A DNA stretch of 7,756 nt. Source: Gemmataceae bacterium (lineage in GTDB: Bacteria; Planctomycetota; Planctomycetia; Gemmatales; Gemmataceae). Shown piece by piece: positions 1-6,700 of this stretch. Positions within the stretch are counted from its first letter, which is position 1, and every line of letters starts with the position of its first letter. Made by a program: the position numbers and the translations under genes. The stretch lies in the NCBI GenBank assembly GCA_020847555.1, contig JADLBT010000241.1:1-7756 (forward strand), in the 5' to 3' direction. The notes beneath the pieces were generated by a model that had not been told where the DNA came from, searched no databases, and was given only the letters and a program-made list of their open reading frames with translations.

Positions 1-117
1 CCACGAGGGAAGAGGGGGGAGACTCAGCGGCCAGGCGCGAGGATGATCCGTCAGCCGCCTGGCCCCTTCTCCCCCCTCTCCCCTCGTGGGCGAGGGGGGC
101 CGGGGGGGTGAGGGGCA
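1..117. repeat. GC-rich palindromic repeat inside ppk1
   Basis: Positions 1-22 and 68-89 are inverted repeats matching at 21 of 22 positions (CCACGAGGG(A/G)AGAGG type). Nested inside is a second perfect 9-bp pair, GGCCAGGCG at 29-37 with CGCCTGGCC at 56-64, around an 18-nt loop. The purine/pyrimidine-rich block continues on the right to about 117, where recognisable ppk1 coding sequence resumes. The symmetry suggests two head-to-head copies of a repeat of roughly 50 bp, with the outer copy cut by the window edge. The sequence style (CCCCTC/GAGGGG blocks) resembles dispersed repeats of planctomycete genomes; copy number cannot be judged here. Confidence 0.75.
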
Positions 118-760
118 CGGCGACGAACCGCGGCAGGACGCTCGGCACCTGGACGACGGCGAACAGCCGTTCGGCGTGGCCCGGCCGCTGCAGGACGACG
201 GCGAGGTTGAGCGACTTGTTGAGCAGGTGTGGAAACGGGTGGCCCGGATCGATCGCCAGCGGAGTGAGGACCGGGTAGATCTCCCGGCGGAAGACCTCCG
301 TCAGGTGGCGGCGGTCGGCGGCCGTCAGCTGGCCCAGGCCGCGCAGCACGATCCCCTCCTTTTCGAGGGCCGGCAGAACCTCCTCGCTCAGGCACTGGTG
401 GACCTCGGCGAGCGACTGACGGACGACCTGCTGAATCCGCTCGAGCTGTTCGCGCGGGGCCATCCGGTCGGCCCCAGACCCGACAGCGATGCCGGCGTGG
501 ACCTTCTGCTGCAGCCCGCCGACGCGGACCATGAAGAACTCATCCAGGTTCGACCCGAAGATGGCGAAGAACTTGAGGCGCTCGAGCAGCGGCACCCTCG
601 GGTCGCGAGCCTCCTCGAGCACGCGGCGGTTGAACTCGAGCCAGCTCAGCTCGCGGTTGATGTAGAGCGCGGGGTCGTCGAGGGCTGGCGGCGGGACCGC
701 CTGGCCGTTCTCAGCGGGCGGACACGGGACCGCCGCGGTTGTCGGTTTGGCCATGTCCAT
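1..760 (-). CDS. ppk1: Polyphosphate kinase 1, N-terminal part (runs off left edge)
   Basis: Ppk1 reversibly transfers the gamma-phosphate of ATP onto inorganic polyphosphate. About 253 codons are visible. After a Pro/Ala-rich N-terminal extension of about 30 residues comes the Ppk1 N domain: YINRELSWLEFNRRVLEEA (33-51), then LLERLKFFAIFGSNLDEFFMV (58-78 region). Asn71 in SNLDEF corresponds to the ATP-contacting Asn45 of the E. coli enzyme. Further on are HPFPHLLNKSLNLAVVL and VQVPSVLPRFVAVP, both typical of the domain leading towards the head domain. From about residue 217 the frame enters a GC-rich palindromic repeat (1-117) and reads as low-complexity Pro/Gly/Arg/Ser residues without a stop. 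The catalytic histidine region lies outside the window. Two starts are possible: ATG at 758-760, or ATG at 752-754. A GAGGAA ribosome binding site at 764-769 could serve either. Identity is confident; whether the gene is intact beyond the repeat is unknown. Confidence 0.9.
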   Translation of the reverse strand, partial: MDMAKPTTAAVPCPPAENGQAVPPPALDDPALYINRELSWLEFNRRVLEEARDPRVPLLERLKFFAIFGSNLDEFFMVRVGGLQQKVHAGIAVGSGADRMAPREQLERIQQVVRQSLAEVHQCLSEEVLPALEKEGIVLRGLGQLTAADRRHLTEVFRREIYPVLTPLAIDPGHPFPHLLNKSLNLAVVLQRPGHAERLFAVVQVPSVLPRFVAVPLTPPAPLAHEGRGGRRGQAADGSSSRLAAESPPSSLV

Positions 761-788
761 GCGTTCCTCGTCAAGTCAGGGTGCCTCG

Positions 789-797
789 ATTATACCA
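789..797 (-). promoter_or_regulatory. Extended -10 promoter candidate for ppk1
   Basis: On the minus strand the sequence reads TGG then TATAAT (789-794), an exact extended -10 element (TGnTATAAT). No good -35 hexamer lies 16-18 bp upstream; a TTGAAG at 807-812 is too close, with a 12-bp spacer. Extended -10 promoters can work without a -35. A start near 782 would give a leader of about 22 nt containing the GAGGAA site at 764-769. Confidence 0.5.
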
Positions 798-853
798 GAC
801 TCTGTCCTTCAAGGTGTGGGGCCGGCTGATGGGGACGAACTCGGCGCGACGCA

Positions 854-913
854 GGAGCAACCCGCCCTGCCAGCCCGGAGCTGGCGCTTCGGGCTGGCAG
901 GGCGGGTTGCTCC
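854..913. repeat. Perfect 24-bp inverted repeat (long hairpin)
   Basis: Positions 854-877 and 890-913 are exact reverse complements (24 of 24). The pairing can extend inward by three more base pairs and a G-T wobble (878-881 with 886-889), leaving a TGGC tetraloop, so nearly the whole 60 bp folds. It begins 7 bp after the stop codon of the lactonase gene (921-923) on that gene's strand. It may therefore act as a transcription stop or 3'-end stabiliser. No run of T follows on either strand, so it is not a canonical intrinsic terminator. A dispersed REP- or MITE-like palindrome is the main alternative. Confidence 0.85.
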
Positions 914-920
914 CTCGCAT

Positions 921-1988
921 TCACTCCGCGCCGAACTTGACCGCCATCACCCATGTCAGGCTCCGGCCGACGTCGTAGGTGTGGACGCGGGTGAGCGCCC
1001 CGGTGCCGACGTCCACTCGGAAGACGGCCAGTTTCCCCGACCCCTCCCCGGCCCCGAGCACGAACCTCCCGTCCGGATCGATCTCGAACGAGCGCGGCGT
1101 CTTCTCCGTCGGCGTCTGGCCGAGCGCCGTCAGTTTGCCCGTCTTCGGATCGATGGCGAACCCGGCCAGACTGTCGTGGCCGCGGTTTGACACCCAGACG
1201 AACTTGCCGGTCGGATGCACCTTTACCTCGGCGGTGGTGTTCGCGCGCTTGAAGTCGGCCGGCAGGGTGGAGAGCGTCTCCGCCGGCTTTAGCCCGGCCT
1301 TGTCGTCGAGCCGATAGGAGGTGATGCTGCTGCCTGCCTCGTCCGACGTGAAGGCGAGCTTCAGGGTCGGGTGGAACGCCAGGTGCCGCGGTCCGGCCTT
1401 CGGCTTGCCACCGGGCGCCTTGCCGGCGTCAGCGAGTTTGCCGGTCGCGGCGTCGAACCGGAACTGGTAGACCGCGTTCGGGGTGACGTGGGGGACGAAC
1501 ACCCAGCGGTTCTCCGGATCGATGGCGGTGGCGTGGGCGGTCTTCGCCGTCGTCGTGGCCTGGACCTCCGGCAACTGGATCGCGCCGTCGTTGAGCCGGT
1601 GGACCACCACCTTGCCGGCCATGTATGACGCCGACAGCAGCCAGCGCCCGGTCCGGTCGGTGGCCACGAAGGCCGCATTCGCGCCCTTCGCGAGCGGGGC
1701 CGTGCTGACGTGCTTCAGCTTCCCGGTCTTCGGGTCGAGGCGATAGCTCGCCAGAGTGCTGTTGCTGCGCAGCGAGGCGAAGAGGAACCGCTTCTGCGGA
1801 TCGACCGCCAGCGCCCCCGGCGTCCCCTCGACCTCCAGTGCCTCCACCGCGGCCAGCTTCCCGTCGCGCGGGTCCAGCCGGTAGACCTGGATCTTCTGCT
1901 CCGGCGCCATCGAGACGTAGACGAACGTATCGGCTTGCAGTTCCATCACCGCACCCAGGAAAAGGACCGTCGCCAGCAATGAACGCAT
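921..1988 (-). CDS. Exported lactonase-family beta-propeller protein
   Basis: This 355-residue protein has the repeated strand pattern of the seven-bladed beta-propeller lactonase family (6-phosphogluconolactonase YbhE/Pgl and carboxymuconate-cyclase-like proteins). Blades recur as xxIDPxxRWVFV or RLDPKTGKL units. Family signatures are TAHATAIDP (about 150-158), GPRHLAFHP (199-207), AEVKVHPTGKFVWVSNRGHD (253-272) and PRSFEIDPDGRFVL (298-311). Residues 1-19 form a hydrophobic signal peptide with a likely cleavage after LQA. It therefore probably acts outside the cytoplasm, unlike the cytosolic pentose-phosphate enzyme, and I do not assign pgl. The substrate is unknown. ATG at 1986-1988 is preferred: GGAGGG at 1996-2001 lies 7 nt upstream. 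The adjacent GTG at 1989-1991 is an alternative with 4-nt spacing. The gene diverges from the hydrolase at 2325. Confidence 0.88.
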   Translation of the reverse strand: MRSLLATVLFLGAVMELQADTFVYVSMAPEQKIQVYRLDPRDGKLAAVEALEVEGTPGALAVDPQKRFLFASLRSNSTLASYRLDPKTGKLKHVSTAPLAKGANAAFVATDRTGRWLLSASYMAGKVVVHRLNDGAIQLPEVQATTTAKTAHATAIDPENRWVFVPHVTPNAVYQFRFDAATGKLADAGKAPGGKPKAGPRHLAFHPTLKLAFTSDEAGSSITSYRLDDKAGLKPAETLSTLPADFKRANTTAEVKVHPTGKFVWVSNRGHDSLAGFAIDPKTGKLTALGQTPTEKTPRSFEIDPDGRFVLGAGEGSGKLAVFRVDVGTGALTRVHTYDVGRSLTWVMAVKFGAE

Positions 1989-2009
1989 CACCGCGCCCTC
2001 CGGTTACGA

Positions 2010-2030
2010 GGGGCGACGGGCTCACGCCCC
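2010..2030. repeat. Small hairpin in the lactonase leader
   Basis: GGGGCG at 2010-2015 pairs with CGCCCC at 2025-2030 around a 9-nt loop. It lies just upstream of the lactonase ribosome binding site (1996-2001) and would be in its leader RNA. Its sequence (GGGGCGTGAGCCC on the minus strand) resembles a short repeat I associate with Gemmata-type genomes. It could affect translation or be a repeat remnant; nothing here decides this. Confidence 0.4.
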
Positions 2031-2191
2031 GCGCCCACCCCGTGTCAGAAGTTGAGACTTCGCTGCCGTTACCGTAGAAGGCGCACCTCTGGCCGTCGAG
2101 GCGAGCAGGGCCGGTTCGCGACTGGCCTTGCCCCCCACGCTGCCCCGATTCACAATGTCGCGCCGGCACAACGGCCAGGGAGTTGGTGTGC

Positions 2192-2262
2192 AAAGCCCGC
2201 GGGGCGCGCCCCGTGGGTGGCGTGCTGGAGACGTGCCCCACAAGCCGTTACCCGTGGGCTTT
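2192..2262. repeat. 71-bp palindromic element upstream of the hydrolase
   Basis: The outer arms AAAGCCCGCGGG (2192-2203) and CCCGTGGGCTTT (2251-2262) are inverted repeats with 11 of 12 matches. Inside, GTGGG (2213-2217) can pair with CCCAC (2237-2241), and CGT (2221-2223) with ACG (2231-2233), so the element can fold as a branched or nested hairpin. It is compact, flanked by arms and in non-coding DNA, which fits a small non-autonomous palindromic element. The core GGGTGGCGT (2215-2223) also occurs, inverted, in the partial palindrome at the right edge of the window (7732-7756). Confidence 0.6.
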
Positions 2263-2309
2263 CCAGGAAACCTCAACACGCCAGATCCCCTGGTTCTGCC
2301 CGAGTGGAC

Positions 2310-2316
2310 AGGGAGG
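2310..2316 (+). promoter_or_regulatory. Ribosome binding site fixing the GTG start of the hydrolase
   Basis: AGGGAGG lies 8 nt before the GTG at 2325-2327. No comparable site precedes the ATG at 2052 or the GTG at 2304. This supports the shorter protein, whose N-terminus then begins directly with a membrane segment. Confidence 0.7.
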
Positions 2317-2324
2317 CTCCGCCT

Positions 2325-3590
2325 GTGGTCAATGCACGGCTCGTATTCTGGCTCCGCTTGCTGCGCCGGCTGGTGGTTGGCGCGACGCTCTGCTACGTCC
2401 TCGTCGTCCTCACCCTGGGCGGGACGCGCCCGGCGGTGCCGACCTTCCGCACCCTGGCACTGCTGTGGACGGTGGGGCTGGCGCTCGGATCGTTCCGCAA
2501 CCGACCTCACCCCACCCCCGCCGGGTGGGTGCGACGGCTCGGCTTCCTGGAACCGGCGGTCAGCAGCTGCGCGCTGGCCCTGCTGCTGGGCGAGGCGACC
2601 CTGCGCGTCTACGCCGCCTGGAGTGGGCCGTCGCTGCTCCTGGGCGCCTCGCTGGACGAACACCGCCTCGCTCCGGGACGCGACTACGGTGGTGGGCTGC
2701 AGGGGAACCGGCTCGGCTACCCCGGCCCGGACGTGGCGCCGGGGGCAGCGCCCGGGAAGGTCCGCGTCGTCGCTCTCGGGGATTCGTTCGCGGTCGGGCC
2801 GGCCGTGCCGTTCGCCGAGAACTACCTCACGTTGCTGGGGCAGGCGTTGCCCGGGATCGAGGTGTGCAACTTCGGCGTCTCCGGGGCGGGACCGCGCGAA
2901 TACCGGGTGGTGCTGGAGCGCGACGGGTGGGCGGTGCGGCCGGGCCTGGTCCTTGTGTCGGTGTTCGTCGGCAACGACATCACCGAATCACTCCCGTCAC
3001 CGCGCTGGCTGGACCCGCGCGGCCACGCCCTTTACCTGCTCGCGACGCGCGGCTGGCAGCTGGTGTGCGAACACCGGCGGCAGGATCCCTCCCCCCCGAC
3101 CGCCCGCCTGGCGGCACCACCGCTCTCCGTCGAGGCGTTCCGGGCTGTCGAGGCGCGGCGCCTGGCGGTGTGCCTGACCCCGCCCGGTCCGGCGATGGAG
3201 CGGAAATGGGAACGGGCGTTGGGGCATCTCGACGCCCTGGTGAGCGCGTGTCGGCAGCGCGGCGTCCCGGTCGCGTTCGTCCTGATCCCCGACGAATTCC
3301 AGGTGAACGACACGGTACAGATGCAGGCGCTGCGTGATGCGGGCGTGCGGTCGGACGCGGTTGATCTCGACCTGCCTCAGCGACGGCTGCGCACTTTCTG
3401 CTCGGACCGCGAGGTTCCGTGCCTCGATCTCAGGGAGGTGTTCGCCAGCGTGCCCGACACCTACGCTCTGCGCGACACGCACTGGAACGTCCGCGGCAAC
3501 CGGCTCGCCGCGCGACACCTGGCGGGATGGCTGCCGACGATCCTTGGCCCGGATGGCGCACGGGCCGGCGTTCGTGCGAGGCAAGGTTAA
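2325..3590 (+). CDS. Membrane-anchored SGNH/GDSL-type hydrolase
   Basis: This 421-residue protein (GTG start) carries hydrophobic segments at about 12-32, 40-57 and 74-95, then an SGNH-fold domain. Block I is VVALGDSFAVG with Ser154 as likely nucleophile. Block II is NFGVSGAGPREY, with Gly187 as a probable oxyanion residue. Block III is VGNDITE with Asn217. The final block is LRDTHWNVRGNRLAA, giving Asp384 and His386. The spacing is D-x-H rather than the D-x-x-H of many GDSL lipases, and the following W-N-x-x-G-x-x-x-A pattern recalls the AlgJ/AlgX-like and related planctomycete SGNH proteins. All four catalytic blocks are present, so it should be an active esterase or acyl-transferring enzyme. 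It probably acts on an acylated polysaccharide or lipid at the outer face of the membrane; the substrate is inference. It converges on the kinase gene with a palindrome between. Confidence 0.85.
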   Translation: MVNARLVFWLRLLRRLVVGATLCYVLVVLTLGGTRPAVPTFRTLALLWTVGLALGSFRNRPHPTPAGWVRRLGFLEPAVSSCALALLLGEATLRVYAAWSGPSLLLGASLDEHRLAPGRDYGGGLQGNRLGYPGPDVAPGAAPGKVRVVALGDSFAVGPAVPFAENYLTLLGQALPGIEVCNFGVSGAGPREYRVVLERDGWAVRPGLVLVSVFVGNDITESLPSPRWLDPRGHALYLLATRGWQLVCEHRRQDPSPPTARLAAPPLSVEAFRAVEARRLAVCLTPPGPAMERKWERALGHLDALVSACRQRGVPVAFVLIPDEFQVNDTVQMQALRDAGVRSDAVDLDLPQRRLRTFCSDREVPCLDLREVFASVPDTYALRDTHWNVRGNRLAARHLAGWLPTILGPDGARAGVRARQG

Positions 3591-3617
3591 GTAGATCAAG
3601 GGCTTGCGGCCACGATC

Positions 3618-3689
3618 GTTAGCCGGATGCGCCAGTGACGACAGCCCGCGCAACCCCTGATTCCACCGGCGCTGGCGCGTCCGGCTAAC
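3618..3689. repeat. 72-bp palindrome between convergent genes
   Basis: Positions 3618-3635 and 3672-3689 are inverted repeats matching at 17 of 18 positions. The single mismatch (T3628 with G3679) would be a U-G wobble in plus-strand RNA, so the stem is continuous in that direction. The loop is 36 nt. The element starts 28 bp after the hydrolase stop and ends 102 bp before the kinase stop. It could stop transcription from one or both sides, but neither side has a T-tract. The sequence (GTTAGCCGGA...GCGCCAG) looks like a dispersed repeat. Confidence 0.75.
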
Positions 3690-3790
3690 CGCGCCCGTGC
3701 GCTATCCAGGTTAGTACTACAGCGCCCCTTTGTAACTCTGCTCTGAAAATAACCTCTTGGGCGGCGGGACACGATTCCCCCGGTCCCGAC

Positions 3791-6700
3791 TCAGGGGCCA
3801 AAGCCGGGAGCGGCCGGACCGGGCGAGACGCCGAAAATGCCCTCCAGCCAGCGTTGCCGCGCGTCCCGCAGCTGCTGCCGCCACTCCTCGTAGCGTGCGC
3901 GTCGCTCGCGGCCTCTGGCGTGGTCGGGGTCGTCGTCCGCGCGGCTGGTCTGGAGGCGCAGCGTACCGTCAGGGCCGAGCAGGAGCAGTTCGATCGGGGC
4001 GTCATCGCGGTCGCTGGGGTTGCCGGCCGTGAAGTCCACGACCACGGGCGCAGCCGGTGGCAGCATGTCTGCGAGAATCTTCGGCCCGACGCTCTTGGCC
4101 GTCGGCCGGCCGCGGAAGGCGCCGGCCAGTTCGAACACCCCCCGGTACAGGCTCCAGCCCGGCGCCTGGAGGTCCATTTGCCGGCGCCCGACCGGCTCGC
4201 CGCGCCGCACCAGGAGCCGCTCGGCAATCACCCACCCCGTGACGTGGAGGGCCGCATCCTTCGTCCCGATGGGGACGTTGAGCCACCGATGGACCTGCAC
4301 CGGGATCAGGTCCGCGGTGGCAGGGGAAATGTCCACCCCCTTGTTCAGCGGGCTGTGCGGACCCCGGAGCGGCGACTCAATGGGCCACTGGTCCACCGCA
4401 TAGATCTCGAACCCCTCCCCGATCGCCACGGGCGGCGTCAGCACGGCCGGCGACACCAGATGGCGAGCCCGCGCGTCGGCCGCCTGCTGCACCTCGGCGT
4501 GCTTCCCGTGGTTGGGGTTGGCCAGGCACACCTGCACGGAGTACTGATACGTCTTCCCGGGGATCACGCCCGCGTCGAAGAACCGCACCAGGCATTTGTC
4601 CGGGACGGGCAGCCCCGGTTCCATCCCCTCCCCCTTCATCCCCCCCGCTCCGGGGAACGGCCGCATCGGCCCACCCAACCCCGGCGGGCCAGGCATCGGC
4701 CCCGCAGGCCCCCCAAAGGGTGGTCCGCCCGGGAAGCCGGGACGAGGGAGCATCCCCGGCTCCGGGGCGTCCGCGGAGCCGCCGAGGAGGTCGAACGGCG
4801 AGGCCTTGCCGTCGAGTTGTGCCTGCAGCCCTTTGGGCAACTCCGACCGGCGGACCCAGGCGAGCTGTCGGGGGGCTCTTTTCATCAGCCCACCTCCCCC
4901 GGCGCCCGGCAGACCGCCCCGCGGGCCGACGCCTGCCCCCATCGGGCCGAATCGCTCGAAGGGATCCGCGCCCGCACCCCCTGCGGTAAACGCCTCTCCG
5001 CTGTCGGGGATTCCCGGCAAGATCAGTTTCGGGTACGCCCCGGATGCCAGCCGCGGTAATACCGCCATCGCCCCGGGGATGACGGCCGCGTCGTGGCGGG
5101 CGGTCTGAGCGGGGTCGGAGAAACTCTCGTTCAGGACGGTCCGGACGGGCGCGGTGACCTCGACGACATCCGTGTCGGGGTGGACGCGGTACACTGGCGC
5201 CCAGGCGGACCAGCCGCCATCGGCCGTTTGTTCGCGGCGCAGGACATTCAGTCCGAGAAACCGCAGCCTGGTATCGGGGCGCGCCAGCACTTCCTCGACC
5301 GGTCGGGCGTGAAGTGCCTTGCGGAACCGTTCGAGTTGCTCCCGGTAGGGGAAGGTGGCCGACACCACCACCAGGCGGTGTCCGCGCACCGTCGTCACCG
5401 GCTGGGCGTTCGGATCCCGGGCCGGGGGCAGCCCTGTCTGGGAGTACATCAAGACGGCGTCGGCCGCCCTGTCATAGTCCAGGGAGGCGACGGCGGCCCA
5501 CAGCACGTTGACCTGCAACTCGCGTGGCGCGCCCTCCTTTGCGGCGGCCACCGGCAGGATCTCCGGGTTGCTGCGCGGCGCCAGCCGGACCGTCACGGTG
5601 AAGCGCGTGACCAGGTCATCCCCACCTACCGGGCCGCCCAGAGCGCCCTGGCCAGGAAGGAACGGCGGCCCTCCCCCCGGCATACCTCCTGCGCCCGGCG
5701 GAAACGGTCCGCCGGCCCCGGCAGGCGGTGGACCGCCAGGCAGGAATGGTCCGCCGGCTCCCGCGGGCGGCCCGTCCGCGGCCCCGACGAGCACCCGTAC
5801 CTCGAACGCGCGCGCGCACGGCGACAGGTTCGCCCCGGCCTTGACCCGCAGCGCTGCTCGGTCCCGGCCCTTCGGGATGGTCACCGCGGGGGCGACAACC
5901 AGCTGGCTGTCGCCGAACACGCCGGGCATCGCCGGGTTCCCGCCCATCGGACCCATGCCAATCGGCACTCCCCCAGGCGGCCCGGCGCCCGGCATACCCT
6001 TCGGTGCCGGACCAACGCCGCCGGGGAACGGGGCGAAGTTCGGGAGTTCACGCACGCGCAGCTCGATCGGCCCCTCGTAGCCGCGTCGCTCGACCGCAAC
6101 CTCGACATCGCGCGCGTCGCCGGGGTGGAGGGTCAACTCGGGACTTTTGCCGAGTTTCGGCAGCTGGGCCGGATCGCCTGGGCCGGGTTCCACCGGCCCC
6201 GGATCGACCGGGAGCGGCCCCTGGGCCACGGGCGGAGGTGGAGCCGGTTCGTCCGTGCGGCGGGTGAAGATCAGCAGGCCGACCACGACAAGGAGAACCA
6301 CCAGCGCCCCGGCGCCCAGTCCCACGCCCCACAGAATCTTCGGATCGAGCCCCGCGGGAACGGGTTCGCGGACCGGCGGGCGGCGTGGGGGACCGGGCGG
6401 CTGGGCCAGCGGCGGCGGCCGGCGGGCCGGCGGGGCGACGGTGACCGCGACCGCGACCGCCTCCGGCTCGCCGACGAGGGCGTAGGCGGCCTGGGGGGCG
6501 GGTGCGGTCGGGGCGACAGTGGCGGCGACCTCCGGGGCGGCCGTCTTCTTCCCCGCCACCGTGGCCGTGCGCGGCTTCGGACTGCCCACGCCGGGCGGGC
6601 CGAGTATCTCGCTCACCTGCCGCTCCTGCGCGGCGGTCAACGTCGGCCCGCTCTCTCCTTCGACCAGTTCGGCCAGCAGGGGGACCGCGCCGATTGGCCC

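Larger units (their letters stand above)
1989..2324. other. Divergent intergenic region
   Basis: This stretch of about 335 bp separates the minus-strand lactonase from the plus-strand hydrolase and must hold the start signals of both. It contains the GGAGGG ribosome binding site of the lactonase, a small hairpin at 2010-2030, a palindromic element at 2192-2262 and the AGGGAGG site of the hydrolase. A weak plus-strand promoter candidate is TTGCCC (2128-2133), a 17-bp spacer and CACAAT (2151-2156), only 4 of 6 matches in each box. I see no convincing promoter for the lactonase. The frame of the hydrolase is open back to 2052, but the residues there are Arg/Pro/Ala-rich and look non-coding. Confidence 0.6.

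Noticed and set aside
86..829. An open frame of 247 codons on the plus strand opposite ppk1
   Set aside because: The minus strand encodes clear Ppk1 motifs in the opposing register; the plus-strand product has no recognisable motif.
854..913. Classical intrinsic terminator
   Set aside because: The stem is perfect but no T-tract follows on either strand, so it is listed as a repeat with possible terminator activity.
2052..2324. N-terminal extension of the hydrolase to an ATG at 2052
   Set aside because: The added residues are Arg/Pro-rich, cross the palindrome at 2192-2262 and lack a ribosome binding site, whereas GTG at 2325 has AGGGAGG at ideal spacing.
1429..2663. Minus-strand open frames of 270 and 213 codons crossing the divergent intergenic region
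   Set aside because: They overlap the lactonase or hydrolase in other frames and show only low-complexity Arg/Gly/Pro-rich sequence.
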